The notes: a model not told the origin generated them from the sequence alone. DNA of 64,000 nucleotides from Rothia aerolata (GCF_014635585.1 NZ_BMDC01000001.1:62001-126000); one strand, 5' to 3'. Positions 51,860 to 61,514 are shown, counted from the stretch's first letter. Made by a program: numbers and translations.

Positions 51860-53377
51860 TTAGGCGTAGGACTCAATGAAGGTCAGCAGGGTAGCCAGAG
51901 ACATACCGGTTGCCTCCTTCGGGGTGAAGCCAAAAGGCTTCCCTTCGTTGAAGGAGGGGCCTGCAATATCCAGGTGAGCCCAGGGAATCTTAGCGCCGTC
52001 CTTCTCACCCACGAATTCTTCGAGGAAGATACCGGCGGTGAGCATACCGCCCCAGCGGCCGTTACCGATATTCTTCAGGTCTGCCACGGGGGACTTGAGC
52101 CCCTCACGCAGGTGCTCGGGCAGCGGCATGGGCCAGAAGTCTTCACCGGCTGCCTCGGCTGAGGAGACGATGCGCTCGCGAATCTCGCTGTTGCCCATGA
52201 CGCCGGCGGTGCGGGTGCCCAGGGCGACCATCTGGGCGCCGGTGAGGGTAGCGACGTCCAGAATAACGTCCGGCTCCTTTTCCGAGGCGTAGGCGATGCC
52301 GTCTGCCATAACCAGTCGGCCCTCGGCGTCGGTATTGAGCACCTCTACGGTGCGGCCGTCTCGCATAGTCAGCACGTCTTCGGGGCGGATTGCGGTACCG
52401 GAGGGCATATTTTCAGCCAGGCAGAGGTAGGCGGTGACGGATACGGGTAGCTCCAGCTCAGCGGCTGCTGCCACGGCGTTAAGCACGGTTGCCGCACCGG
52501 CCATGTCTGACTTCATGGTGAACATAGAGGAACCGGGCTTGAGCGAAATACCGCCGGTATCGAAGGTGATTCCCTTACCCACCAGGGCAATGCTGGTCTG
52601 GGCTTTCTCGGGTGCGTAGCGCACCACCACCAGGCGCGGAGGGCGGCTGGAACCCTGACCCACACCGCTGATTCCTCCGAAGCCCTCTTCTGCCAGGGCC
52701 TTTTCGTCGAGGACGCTGACCTCTACGTTCTGCAAATCAGCTACCCGCTGCTGGGCACGCTCGGCAAAAGAGGCAGGGTAGAGAAGGTTGGGCGGGGTGT
52801 TGACCAGGCGGCGGGTGGAGTCTACCGCCTCACCCAGAATCAGGGCACGGCTGAGAGCATCAGCGGCGGCGTCGGCGTCAATCTCGGTCAAAATAGCAAC
52901 CTCTTCAACGGCTGCCTTAACAGACTCGAGGGACTTGGCCCGCAGCTGGGGGTCAGAGAAAGCTCCCAGGGCCGCACCCTCAGCCACAGCCGCCACCTGC
53001 TCGACGGTCTCAGCTTCAAGGCTCAGCGCAAGGCTGGTGAAACCTGCCAGCTGGCGCACAGCTGAACCGGCGCCGTAGCGGAGCGCTTTCAGTTTCTCAG
53101 CCTCATTCTCAGGTTCTTTACCCAAGCCGATGAGAGCAACAATATCGGTTCCAACCTCGTCAAAGCCGGGCAGACGCACCAGCTGGTCAGCAGATCCTGT
53201 CATACCCAAATCCTCAAGGGTTGCTTCGAGGCCCTGGGCAGTTTCACCGTCTAGGGGAGGGTGGGCGAGAAGAGGGCCCTCCGCGCTGGAATAGACACCC
53301 AGCACGAGCACCTGCTGGTTTAAATCGGTGCTCTTGGGTGAAGTCACCGAGAACGTAAGATCTGCTGATTCAGTCAT
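51860..53377 (-). CDS. pepA: Leucyl aminopeptidase (M17)
   Basis: A cytosolic two-metal aminopeptidase that releases N-terminal residues from peptides. The start is ATG 53377 (AAGGAG just upstream; 505 residues); a long frame before it is not coding. The N-terminal domain is variable. The C-terminal catalytic domain has LVGKGITFDTGGISLKPGSSM (metal-binding Lys and Asp), MKSDMAGAATVLNAV and the signature NTDAEGRLVMADG with the catalytic Arg. It is monocistronic by context. The lipoate and dehydrogenase genes follow downstream. Confidence 0.95.
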   Translation of the reverse strand: MTESADLTFSVTSPKSTDLNQQVLVLGVYSSAEGPLLAHPPLDGETAQGLEATLEDLGMTGSADQLVRLPGFDEVGTDIVALIGLGKEPENEAEKLKALRYGAGSAVRQLAGFTSLALSLEAETVEQVAAVAEGAALGAFSDPQLRAKSLESVKAAVEEVAILTEIDADAAADALSRALILGEAVDSTRRLVNTPPNLLYPASFAERAQQRVADLQNVEVSVLDEKALAEEGFGGISGVGQGSSRPPRLVVVRYAPEKAQTSIALVGKGITFDTGGISLKPGSSMFTMKSDMAGAATVLNAVAAAAELELPVSVTAYLCLAENMPSGTAIRPEDVLTMRDGRTVEVLNTDAEGRLVMADGIAYASEKEPDVILDVATLTGAQMVALGTRTAGVMGNSEIRERIVSSAEAAGEDFWPMPLPEHLREGLKSPVADLKNIGNGRWGGMLTAGIFLEEFVGEKDGAKIPWAHLDIAGPSFNEGKPFGFTPKEATGMSLATLLTFIESYA

Positions 53378-53694
53378 ATCTCTCCTTAGGACAACCGGCG
53401 ACAGTTGCTTGCCGCCGGTGAAGACCACGGTAGGGGTTGATTTGAACCCTATAGACAGGGTAGCCCAGTAGTCACCGGTGCCGGCTGAGTTTCTCTTCTT
53501 CGGATTACCCTGTGAGCTAAAACAGGAAGAGCGACGGAAATAAAACCGTCTGCTTTCCGGTTGAAACACGGTACAGGTAGTTCTACCGTGCTATATCACG
53601 TTGGTGCTTGAACCCGGTTGCTAGGGTCTTGGCATAAAATAATGACCTACCCGGAAGCAGTTGATTTAGAGGATAAGGAAAGAGGGGAGTAGCG
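53378..53694. promoter_or_regulatory. Divergent intergenic region, pepA / PAC2 gene
   Basis: 317 bases between divergent start codons. No RNA gene or frame is supported. There are two dyads: CACGGTA with TACCGTG (53567-53573 and 53584-53590, spacing 10) and GACGG with CCGTC (53533-53550). Either could serve as an operator for the PAC2 gene. A TAAAAT at 53635-53640 is a possible -10 for that gene without a good -35. Confidence 0.4.
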
Positions 53695-54615
53695 GTGCTT
53701 GAACCAGACAATCTATATCTCAGCCAAGCAGGGGCATTGAGCAATGAGAGGCTGCGCGGGCTACCCCTCGTGATTGCGCTCAGTCACCCGCATGACGCCG
53801 GCGGCACAGCCGGCCACCTGGCGGATGTGCTACTCAAGGAACTCAAAAACGTTCCTATTGTGGAGTTCGATGCCGACCAGCTCCACGACTACCGCGCGCG
53901 CAAGCCTCGAATCCGTTTTGTCGAAGACCATTTTGAAAACCCCGTGATGCCCCAGCTCAAGCTCTATGCGGTAGAGGATCGTTTGGGAACCCCCTTCCTG
54001 CTCCTGGCCGGTGCTGAACCAGACCTGCAGTGGCAGCGTTTTGTGCGGGGCGTGGTCGATATTGCCGAAAAACTTGAAGTCTCGGTGGGCCTGCTGGTCA
54101 CGGCTTTTCCGGTACCCGTTCCCCATACCCGCCCCCTGCCTGTCTCCGCTCACGGATCTCGCAAGGACCTCACGCGGGGAATTTCTGCCTGGAAACCGGT
54201 AGCAGAAGTACCCAGCTCGGTCTCTAGCCTGCTGGAGGTTTCACTGACCGAGGCGGGGATTGGCACGGCAGGTTTTGCTATCAACGTGCCCCAGTACCTG
54301 GCGGAGGCAGAGCTGCCCCAGGCATCTCTGCTGGCCATGGAGCACCTCTCGATGGCGGCTAAGCTTTCTCTGCCCACCGACCAGCTGCTGGATGCCACAG
54401 ACGCAGCCAACGCCCAGATTAACGAGCAGGTTGAGGCTAACCCCGAGATTGCCACCATGATTTCTCGGCTCGAAGAGAACTACGATTTCAACATGAAAAA
54501 CGCGGCCTCTCAGATGCTTTCCCTCGAAGAGCGCGAGCAGGGAAAGATGCCCGACCGAGACGAGCTGGGAGCAACCATTGAGGCCTACCTGGCCCGGTTC
54601 AACGAGGAAAGCTAA
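53695..54615 (+). CDS. PAC2 family protein
   Basis: A 306-residue protein of the PAC2 (proteasome assembly chaperone 2-like) family, widespread in actinobacteria. The GTG start follows AGAGGGGAG. The core contains LPLVIALSHPHDAGGTAGHLADVLL, IVEFDADQLHDYRARKPRIRF, LLAGAEPDLQWQRF, TAFPVPVPHTRPLPVSAHG and INVPQYLAEAELPQASLLAMEHLS, good family matches. The acidic C-terminal helix region (SRLEENYDFNMKNAASQMLSL) is also typical. Some family members are linked to 20S proteasome assembly, but the bacterial role is unknown. It stands alone and ends at an unusual hairpin. Confidence 0.88.
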   Translation: MLEPDNLYLSQAGALSNERLRGLPLVIALSHPHDAGGTAGHLADVLLKELKNVPIVEFDADQLHDYRARKPRIRFVEDHFENPVMPQLKLYAVEDRLGTPFLLLAGAEPDLQWQRFVRGVVDIAEKLEVSVGLLVTAFPVPVPHTRPLPVSAHGSRKDLTRGISAWKPVAEVPSSVSSLLEVSLTEAGIGTAGFAINVPQYLAEAELPQASLLAMEHLSMAAKLSLPTDQLLDATDAANAQINEQVEANPEIATMISRLEENYDFNMKNAASQMLSLEEREQGKMPDRDELGATIEAYLARFNEES

Positions 54616-54653
54616 ACCCAAGAACCGACCGTTTTGTGAACAACTTCATACGT

Positions 54654-54712
54654 AAAATCTGTGGATAACCAAAAAATTTTGCTCAAACGGGCGGTGGTTA
54701 TCCACAGATTTT
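54654..54712. terminator. Hairpin with two consensus DnaA boxes in its arms
   Basis: Exact 17-base inverted repeats (54654-54670 and 54696-54712), loop 25. Each arm carries a perfect DnaA box, TTATCCACA: the left in reverse (TGTGGATAA), the right in forward orientation. The right arm runs into TTTTTTATTT, so it can act as the terminator of the PAC2 gene. A DnaA-binding role is possible; see findings. Confidence 0.6.
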
Positions 54713-54757
54713 TTATTTCGCTCCCACCGGGCTGCAAAGCGTGGCACCGTGGTGGCT

Positions 54758-56239
54758 ATGACAACAACACAGAATCACAAGCAGCCCGTCGTATCCGTTT
54801 CAACCCCGGCAGAGGTGACCGCCTGCGCCCTGCATAATCTCGGTTACTGGCCTGAGAAATCGATCATGGTGATGACAGCCAGCGGCGCCCGTATGGGGCC
54901 GGTTCTTCGGGCAAACGTGCCCACCTTTGATCTGCCGGCTGAGGAAATCGAAGAGATGATTTGCCAGCTGGTGGGCAATAGTCCGCAGAAGTTTAGCCCC
55001 GCCGAGCCCATCACTACCTTCTTCCTTCTGATTTTTGGTGCAGATACGGGCATTCGTAGCCGCCAGCTCAACCCGCACACCCACCGCCAGCCGGAACACG
55101 CACAGATTGAGGCAGAAGCTGAACAGGCCGCTGATTTTCTACCCTGGATTAGCGGGGCGTTTCAGGCAGCCCGAACTCTCAGGCTGAACCTCGGCGATAT
55201 TTTCTATATCGGCGAGGTGAGTCGCTGGGAACTCAGCCAGCAAAAGCCAGAATTTGAATTATCTGGTTTTGTTGAAGATATACAGAAAACCAATGTCTAT
55301 CTGACCCTGATGACCGAAGGCTCTGTTGTGGCATCTAATCGGTCTGAACATGTTCCCCAGGACTGTCTTCGACCCGAGGCGACCTTAGATACGGAACTTC
55401 AGGAGGGCTGGCTGCGCGAGGCCACCTTCTGGTTCGACCAGTTCCAGCATCATATTCAGATTGAAGATGACTACTGTGCAGACTATCTGCGGCAGAAGTA
55501 TGCAGAAGCCGCCCTCTGGTCGTTAGCGGTGGATGTTACCCGGCAAGAGCTGAGCAAACCCCTCAAAGGTAAGGAAAATAAGAACCGAAATGCCGTGCTG
55601 GCAGACCGCCTGCGCCGTGCAATCCCAGAGCAACTAGCCGGCTTTCTTTCTGCGACCCTGACCAGCATCTCCAGTATGCAATTTGCTTTGTTCACCGCCG
55701 CAGATTCTATAGATACCTGCCGGGCGCTGATGGCCCACCTGCACCGTGAACAGGCGAGGGAACAGCCGCAAGCCGAAGCGCCGGCGTCCTCCCACCTCTT
55801 GCTGCCCACCACCATCTTCCAGGGAGGAATTTTCGAAGAGAAGGCTCAGCAGCTGGCGGCAGATGAGATTGACTTCCCCAGTGTTGAAGAAGATGAGATG
55901 GGCGAGGCGTGTTTTCGCTTTGGCGAGCTTCTAACCGGGCGGGCAGATACAGCCCCGCAGTGGGAGCGGATTGTTGCCCTGCAGAACCTGGTGGAGTTTC
56001 TGGTTCCCTGCGCCTACGGCATGGAACTGGGCAGGCTGAAGCTCATGCTGGCCTGGATAGCCTGGCTCAAGGGAAGCTGTAGTCTGGCAGCACAGTACCT
56101 TGATGAATGCAGGAACCTCGGAATTTGGGAGGATACTCCGCTGGATATGGTGGTTGAGTGCGGGCTATTACCGCAGTGGGTGACCGATGGGGAGCGCTGT
56201 TTTCGGGGCATAGACTTTGCGGAGCAGCAGGATTCCTGA
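54758..56239 (+). CDS. DUF4192 family protein
   Basis: A 493-residue protein (ATG 54758; GTG 54749 is also possible; no clear ribosome site) with the actinobacterial DUF4192 pattern. The N-terminus PVVSVSTPAEVTACALHNLGYWPEKSIMVM is the family hallmark, and the C-terminal part ALLAWIAWLKGSCSLAAQYLDEC-like helical region (LKLMLAWIAWLKGS) is also conserved. No membrane segment or catalytic motif is apparent. It is likely cytoplasmic, mostly alpha-helical in its second half. The function is unknown. It lies between the PAC2 gene and the principal sigma gene. Confidence 0.82.
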   Translation: MTTTQNHKQPVVSVSTPAEVTACALHNLGYWPEKSIMVMTASGARMGPVLRANVPTFDLPAEEIEEMICQLVGNSPQKFSPAEPITTFFLLIFGADTGIRSRQLNPHTHRQPEHAQIEAEAEQAADFLPWISGAFQAARTLRLNLGDIFYIGEVSRWELSQQKPEFELSGFVEDIQKTNVYLTLMTEGSVVASNRSEHVPQDCLRPEATLDTELQEGWLREATFWFDQFQHHIQIEDDYCADYLRQKYAEAALWSLAVDVTRQELSKPLKGKENKNRNAVLADRLRRAIPEQLAGFLSATLTSISSMQFALFTAADSIDTCRALMAHLHREQAREQPQAEAPASSHLLLPTTIFQGGIFEEKAQQLAADEIDFPSVEEDEMGEACFRFGELLTGRADTAPQWERIVALQNLVEFLVPCAYGMELGRLKLMLAWIAWLKGSCSLAAQYLDECRNLGIWEDTPLDMVVECGLLPQWVTDGERCFRGIDFAEQQDS

Positions 56240-56524
56240 AGCCTGTGGCCGCTGCGGCTGAGCCTGCTGGCTAAAGCAAGCGACACCACAGCGGCCCTAC
56301 CGCGACTTGAGCAAGAATCTGCGATACTAGGTAATTGACCCCGTTTAGTCTGACTTCAAAGTTTCCTTCCTTCCCCGGGAATAAACCTGTAATTTTCACC
56401 GTTTTACCGGCTGAAACCCTTCAGGTCACCGCTTTGGATAACGAGCAGACTTGACAGGGTCTTAGGTGTTTTGACCGCAATCATTTCCCCGATGAGCGGT
56501 CTGTTCCAAAAAGAAAGGTACCCA

Positions 56525-57877
56525 GTGTCACCTGCTGCACGTAAGAAGGCATCGGAGAGCCCAGCTTCCAAAACTAAAACCGCTACGGCAAAAAAGAAGC
56601 CTTCGACCCGCTCAAAGGCTACTACCAAGGCGGCGAAAGCATCTGACGAGACAACTGACGTAGAAGATCTTGACCTGGCACTCACCAGCAAGAAAACCGC
56701 GACCATGGCAAAGACTGCCTCCCGCAAAAAAGCTAGAAAGGCCGAAGAAGACCTCGACGATGAAGAGCTCGATACCGACGAGCTCGACCTTGACGACCCC
56801 GATGCCGAGATCGACCCCGATGCTGACGACTCGGTAGAAAACGAAGAAGAGACTGCGAAAAAAGAAGAGAAGAAGCAGTCTGAAGAGGTCGCTGCCAAGC
56901 GCAACGGCTTTGTGCTGACCAACAACGATGACGACGACGCCCCGGCGATTCGCGTGGTCACCCCCGGTGCTACCGCTGACCCGGTGAAGGACTACCTGAA
57001 GCAGATCGGTAAGGTTTCCCTGCTGAACGCAGAGCAGGAAGTCGATCTGGCCATGCGCATTGAGGCCGGCCTCTACGCCGAGCACAAACTCAAGGAAAAC
57101 CCCGACATGGACCGCCAGCTCAAGAAGGAGCTGCGCTGGGTCATCCATGACGGTCGCCGCGCCAAGAACCACCTGCTCGAGGCTAACCTGCGCCTGGTGG
57201 TTTCGCTGGCTAAGCGTTACACCGGCCGCGGTATGCTCTTCCTCGACCTGATTCAGGAGGGCAACCTGGGTCTGATTCGTGCGGTGGAGAAGTTCGACTA
57301 CTCGAAGGGCTTCAAGTTCTCGACCTATGCCACCTGGTGGATTCGTCAGGCTATTACCCGCGCTATGGCAGACCAGGCTCGTACCATCCGTATTCCCGTG
57401 CACATGGTTGAGGTTATTAACAAGCTGGCCCGCGTTCAGCGCCAGATGCTACAGGACCTCGGTCGCGAGCCCACCCCCGAAGAGCTGGCTAAGGAACTGG
57501 ATATGACCCCCGAGAAGGTCATCGAGGTTCAGAAGTACGGCCGCGAGCCCATCTCCCTGCACACCCCGCTGGGTGAGGACGGCGACTCCGAGTTTGGCGA
57601 CCTGATTGAAGACTCCGAGGCGGTAGTGCCCGCCGATGCGGTCTCCTTCACCCTGCTCCAGGAGCAGCTGCACTCGGTGCTCGACACTCTCTCTGAACGT
57701 GAAGCCGGTGTGGTAGCCATGCGCTTTGGTATGACCGACGGCCAGCCCAAGACCCTGGACGAAATCGGCAAGGTCTACGGCGTGACCCGCGAGCGCATCC
57801 GCCAGATTGAGTCCAAGACTATGTCTAAGCTGCGCCACCCCTCGCGCTCGCAGGTGCTGCGCGACTACCTGGACTAA
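56525..57877 (+). CDS. sigA: Principal RNA polymerase sigma factor (SigA/RpoD)
   Basis: The housekeeping sigma-70 factor, 450 residues from GTG 56525 (GAAAGG 6 bases upstream); in-frame ATGs at 56471 and 56492 are alternatives. A long Lys/Ala-rich, then Asp/Glu-rich N-terminus (about 140 residues) replaces region 1.1, as in other actinobacteria. Region 1.2 is [16 protein letters not shown]. Region 2 has [25 protein letters not shown] and [16 protein letters not shown] for -10 recognition. Region 3 has [13 protein letters not shown]. Region 4.2 is [21 protein letters not shown] for -35 recognition. A strong terminator follows. Confidence 0.97.
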   Translation: MSPAARKKASESPASKTKTATAKKKPSTRSKATTKAAKASDETTDVEDLDLALTSKKTATMAKTASRKKARKAEEDLDDEELDTDELDLDDPDAEIDPDADDSVENEEETAKKEEKKQSEEVAAKRNGFVLTNNDDDDAPAIRVVTPGATADPVKDYLKQIGKVSLLNAEQEVDLAMRIEAGLYAEHKLKENPDMDRQLKKELRWVIHDGRRAKNHLLEANLRLVVSLAKRYTGRGMLFLDLIQEGNLGLIRAVEKFDYSKGFKFSTYATWWIRQAITRAMADQARTIRIPVHMVEVINKLARVQRQMLQDLGREPTPEELAKELDMTPEKVIEVQKYGREPISLHTPLGEDGDSEFGDLIEDSEAVVPADAVSFTLLQEQLHSVLDTLSEREAGVVAMRFGMTDGQPKTLDEIGKVYGVTRERIRQIESKTMSKLRHPSRSQVLRDYLD

Positions 57878-57898
57878 GCAGTTAGGCTCAGGCGCGAA

Positions 57899-57943
57899 AA
57901 AGCCGGTGCCCACCCTCTAACACCTGGGGTGGGCACCGGCTTT
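57899..57943. terminator. Bidirectional terminator after sigA
   Basis: A perfect 17-base inverted repeat (57899-57915 with 57927-57943, loop 11) begins with AAA and ends with TTT. It serves sigA and the convergent DUF7455 gene. Confidence 0.85.
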
Positions 57944-57990
57944 GACTTTAAGCATAAGGAACCACCGGGGCTGGCGATCTCGGTTGCTCC

Positions 57991-58188
57991 CTAGCTCAGA
58001 CGGTCAGTCTGATCGTCCCAGTGGCTGGCTACAGCCTTGAGCGCCTCTTCGTTTTCGCGGGCGTGGTGGCCGCAGAAGTAGAGCTCATTTCCCGAGGCCA
58101 TGACGACCCGAACGTAGGCCTGGGCTCCGCAGGCATCACAGCGGTCTAGGTTGGTCAGTTCCCGGGTTTCTAAAGTTGCGGTGGACAT
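57991..58188 (-). CDS. Small zinc-ribbon protein (DUF7455)
   Basis: A 65-residue protein with CDACGAQAYVRV and LYFCGHHARENE, giving a CxxC plus CxxH set likely to bind zinc. This is the DUF7455-type protein found between the sigA and parE genes in many actinobacteria. An acidic C-terminal tail follows. A GGAGGA site lies upstream of the ATG. It is divergent from parE. The function is unknown; the constant neighbourhood with sigA suggests a link to transcription, which is inference. Confidence 0.88.
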   Translation of the reverse strand: MSTATLETRELTNLDRCDACGAQAYVRVVMASGNELYFCGHHARENEEALKAVASHWDDQTDRLS

Positions 58189-58347
58189 GCTTTCTCCTCC
58201 TGTGGGTTTCTCTCTAATCTTTCAAGGGTTCAACCATATAACCACGGTAGCCCCCGGCTTCATTCCTGCTTTCGCTCAGAGGGAATCTTCGCCTAAACTA
58301 GTGGGGTTAGTCAGCGCCTTTCGACCTTATGATGAACGGAGTCATTC

Positions 58348-60453
58348 GTGGCAGCATCCTCCTATACCGCCCGCAACCTTTCAGTGCTGGAAGGTTTGGA
58401 GGCAGTGCGTAAACGCCCCGGTATGTACATTGGCTCCACCGATTCCCGGGGCCTGATGCACTGCCTGTGGGAGATCATTGACAACTCGGTGGATGAGGCG
58501 CTGGCGGGCTTTGGCCAGTCCATCGAGATTATCCTTTATAAAGATGGTTCGGTGGAGGTGCGCGACGACGGTCGCGGCGTGCCCACCGATATTGAGCCGA
58601 GAACCGGCCTCAGCGGCGTCGAGGTGGTTTACACCAAGCTGCACGCCGGCGGTAAGTTCGGCGGCGGCTCTTACGCGGCGTCCGGCGGTTTGCACGGCGT
58701 AGGTGCCTCGGTGGTCAACGCCCTTTCCTCCCGCCTGGACGTGCAGGTTGACCGCGGCGGCAAAACCTATCAGATGAGCTTCAAACACGGTATTCCCGGC
58801 ACGTTTGACGACGGTCGAACTCCCAAACCGGACTCTCCCTTTACTGAGTCGAAGAAAGACAACGACGCCCTGGTGGTAGTGGGCAAGGCCAAGCGGGGTG
58901 TGACCGGTACCCGCGTGCGCTACTGGGCTGACCCGCAGATTTTTACCCCCGATGCTAAGTTCAGCTACGAGAACCTTGCCCAGCGGGCCCGGCAGACCTC
59001 CTTTTTGATTCCCGGCCTGCGCATAGCGATTCGCGACGAGCGCCGTTTGCCCGGCACCCCCGGCGAGTTTGAAACCCACGAAGAGGTCTTTCAGCATGAC
59101 GGCGGTATTTCTGAGTTTGTAGACTATCTGGCCCATGATTCTTCTGTCACCGATATTTGGCGTTTTCAGGGGCGGGAGACCTTCACCGAGACCGTTCCGG
59201 TGCTTGATGAGAAGGGCCATTCGCAGCTGACCGAGGTGGAGCGGGAATGCGAGGTAGACCTGGCTCTGCGCTGGGGCATCGGCTACGAAACGACCGTCAG
59301 GACTTTCGTCAATATCATTGCCACCCCCAAGGGAGGAACCCACCAGGCAGGTTTTGAGCAGGGGCTACTCAAAACCTTCCGCAAGCACATTAGCGCTAAC
59401 GCCCGAAAATTCAAGGTCAAGGAGACCGAGAAGATTGAGAAGGACGACGTGCTGGCGGGTATGACTGCCGTGCTGACGGTGCGCCTGGCGGAGCCGCAGT
59501 TTGAGGGGCAGACCAAGGAAATTTTGGGAACACCCGCCGTGCGCCAGATTGTTTCTAAGATTGTCAGCAAGGAACTGGCTGCCAAGCTCAAGGCAACAGC
59601 CCGCGCTGATAAGCAGCAGGCAACCACGCTGACCGAGAAGGTCGTTGCCGAGATGAAGTCTCGTATTTCGGCCCGTGTGCACAAGGAGACCCAGCGCCGC
59701 AAGACCGCGCTGGAAACCTCGTCTATGCCCGCCAAGCTGGTGGACTGCCGCTCCGATAATGTGGAGCACTCTGAACTCTTTATTGTTGAGGGTGACTCGG
59801 CGCTGGGTACTGCCCGCCTGGCTCGCTCGTCTACCTACCAGGCGCTGCTGCCCATTCGAGGCAAGATTCTTAACGTCCAGAAAGCGTCGCTGACCGATAT
59901 GCTGGCCAACGCCGAGTGTGCCGCCATTATTCAGGTGATCGGTGCTGGCTCGGGAAGAACCTTTGACCTCGAGGGTATTCGCTACGGCAAGATTATTATG
60001 ATGACCGATGCCGATGTGGACGGCGCCCACATCCGCACCCTGCTACTGACCCTCTTCTACCGCTATATGCGACCGCTGGTTGAGGCGGGCCACGTTTACG
60101 CGGCGGTGCCGCCCCTGCACCGGGTGGAAATTGTACACCGTGGTAAGCCCAACGAGATGGTCTATACCTATTCGGAGCGGGAGTTGAACGAACTGCTGGC
60201 TCGGCTGGAGGCTGAGGGCAAGAACTATAAGGAGCCCATTCAGCGTTACAAGGGTCTGGGCGAGATGGACGCCGACCAGCTGGCTGAGACCACTATGGAT
60301 CCGGCCCACCGGGTGCTGCGCCGGGTGAGAATTGAAGACGCCGAGGCGGCGGAACGCTCTTTCTCCCTGCTAATGGGGTCGGAAGTTGCCCCCCGCAAGG
60401 AGTTTATTATCAATGGCGCTCACAAGCTCGACGAGACTCAAATTGACATGTAA
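58348..60453 (+). CDS. parE: DNA topoisomerase IV/gyrase-type subunit B (ParE)
   Basis: The ATPase subunit of a type IIA topoisomerase (701 residues, GTG start, ACGGAG upstream). The GHKL ATPase domain has EIIDNSVDEALAG, DDGRGVPTD and SGGLHGVGASVVNALS. The transducer region follows, then the TOPRIM domain with VEGDSALGTARLARS and TDADVDGAHIRTLLLTLFYR, and the C-terminal RYKGLGEMDADQLAETTMDP. It lies next to sigA and DUF7455, the usual place of the actinobacterial parE, rather than beside dnaN-recF where gyrB is found. No parC follows directly, so the partner lies elsewhere. GyrB remains a formal alternative. Confidence 0.9.
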   Translation: MAASSYTARNLSVLEGLEAVRKRPGMYIGSTDSRGLMHCLWEIIDNSVDEALAGFGQSIEIILYKDGSVEVRDDGRGVPTDIEPRTGLSGVEVVYTKLHAGGKFGGGSYAASGGLHGVGASVVNALSSRLDVQVDRGGKTYQMSFKHGIPGTFDDGRTPKPDSPFTESKKDNDALVVVGKAKRGVTGTRVRYWADPQIFTPDAKFSYENLAQRARQTSFLIPGLRIAIRDERRLPGTPGEFETHEEVFQHDGGISEFVDYLAHDSSVTDIWRFQGRETFTETVPVLDEKGHSQLTEVERECEVDLALRWGIGYETTVRTFVNIIATPKGGTHQAGFEQGLLKTFRKHISANARKFKVKETEKIEKDDVLAGMTAVLTVRLAEPQFEGQTKEILGTPAVRQIVSKIVSKELAAKLKATARADKQQATTLTEKVVAEMKSRISARVHKETQRRKTALETSSMPAKLVDCRSDNVEHSELFIVEGDSALGTARLARSSTYQALLPIRGKILNVQKASLTDMLANAECAAIIQVIGAGSGRTFDLEGIRYGKIIMMTDADVDGAHIRTLLLTLFYRYMRPLVEAGHVYAAVPPLHRVEIVHRGKPNEMVYTYSERELNELLARLEAEGKNYKEPIQRYKGLGEMDADQLAETTMDPAHRVLRRVRIEDAEAAERSFSLLMGSEVAPRKEFIINGAHKLDETQIDM

Positions 60454-60476
60454 TTCCTGAGGGTGACTTGTGCCAC

Positions 60477-60489
60477 TACTATGGTGGTA
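60477..60489 (+). promoter_or_regulatory. -10 element for a leaderless mdh mRNA
   Basis: TACTAT at 60477-60482 lies 6 bases before the mdh ATG at 60489, with no Shine-Dalgarno and only a 35-base gap from parE. This matches the arrangement at hisD and the RDD gene. Confidence 0.45.
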
Positions 60490-61493
60490 TGAATCATAAG
60501 TCATCACCAGTCACGATTGCTGTTACCGGAGCTGCCGGCAATATCGGCTACGCCATCCTCTTTCGCCTGGCGGCGGGGGAGTTGCTGGGCCCGGACGTTC
60601 AGGTTCGTCTCAACCTGCTTGATATTCCTGACGCCGCTCAGGCGCTAGAGGGTGTGGCGATGGAACTGGCGGATTGCGCCTTTCCTCTGCTGGAATCGGT
60701 GAATACCTTTAGTGACCCCGTGCGAGCCTTTGACGGGGTCAATTGCGCCTTTCTTATTGGTGCCCGGCCGAGAACCGCCGGCATGGAGCGCGCCGACTTG
60801 CTCAGCGCTAACGGCGAAATCTTCGCGCCTCAAGGACGAGCGCTTGCTGACGGCGCGGCGGACGACCTGCGCGTCGTCGTCGTGGGTAATCCCGCCAACA
60901 CCAACGCGCTGATTGCCGCCCACCACGGTCGGGGTATCCCCCGCGAGCGCTTTACCGCCCTGACCAGACTGGACCACAACAGGGCCCTTGCACAGCTGGC
61001 GCAGGCAACGGAGACCGGCGTGGGAGAGATTGAGGGAGTCGCTATCTGGGGTAATCACTCGGCCAGCCAGTATCCCTCACTTGAATTTGCCACGGTAGCG
61101 GGAGTGCCCGCCCTGGAGGTGCTGAAGGCTCGGGGAAAGGACCACAGCTGGGTGGAGGATGAGTTCATTCCCCGGGTAGCCCAGCGCGGTGCGGAAATTA
61201 TTCGGGTGCGCGGTGGGTCCTCGGTGGGTTCTGCCGCCCACGCGGCGATTGAGCACATGCGCGACTGGATGAGCGACGAACCGGTGGAGACCTCTATGGC
61301 GGTTCCCTCCACGGGTGCTTACGGCGTGGAAGAGGGGCTGGTCTGCTCCTTCCCCGTTATCTGCGAGGGCGGCGAATATCGGATTCGGGAGGGCCTTGAG
61401 CTGGGGGAGTTCTCGAAGGCTCGCCTGCGGGCATCGGTGGAGGAACTGAAAGCTGAGCGGGACACTGTGCTGAGCTTGGGGCTGTTGGCTTAG
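60489..61493 (+). CDS. mdh: Malate dehydrogenase
   Basis: NAD-dependent oxidation of malate to oxaloacetate in the TCA cycle. With ATG 60489 the protein has 334 residues; seven further in-frame codons upstream look like promoter. The nucleotide loop VTGAAGNIGYAILFRLAAGEL at the N-terminus is the cytosolic-type MDH signature. VVVGNPANTNALIA, LTRLDHNRA (catalytic Asp and Arg) and IWGNHSASQYP (catalytic His) follow. It is somewhat diverged in the middle (ARPRTAGMERADLL for the substrate loop) but all key residues are kept. Confidence 0.95.
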   Translation: MNHKSSPVTIAVTGAAGNIGYAILFRLAAGELLGPDVQVRLNLLDIPDAAQALEGVAMELADCAFPLLESVNTFSDPVRAFDGVNCAFLIGARPRTAGMERADLLSANGEIFAPQGRALADGAADDLRVVVVGNPANTNALIAAHHGRGIPRERFTALTRLDHNRALAQLAQATETGVGEIEGVAIWGNHSASQYPSLEFATVAGVPALEVLKARGKDHSWVEDEFIPRVAQRGAEIIRVRGGSSVGSAAHAAIEHMRDWMSDEPVETSMAVPSTGAYGVEEGLVCSFPVICEGGEYRIREGLELGEFSKARLRASVEELKAERDTVLSLGLLA

Positions 61494-61497
61494 AAGC

Positions 61498-61514
61498 AGG
61501 GTGGGGGCCACCCT
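61498..61514 (+). terminator. Short hairpin after mdh
   Basis: AGGGTGG and CCACCCT form a 7-base stem around GGG, with only TTTGAG following. It is a weak terminator candidate 4 bases after the mdh stop. Confidence 0.4.

Noticed and set aside
53378-53569. Upstream extension of pepA
   Set aside because: The product is Arg/Ser-rich and unlike PepA; ATG 53377 has AAGGAG directly upstream.
56247-56296. Terminator after the DUF4192 gene (GGCCGCTG/CAGCGGCC)
   Set aside because: The loop is 34 bases and no T-run follows; too weak to list as a terminator.
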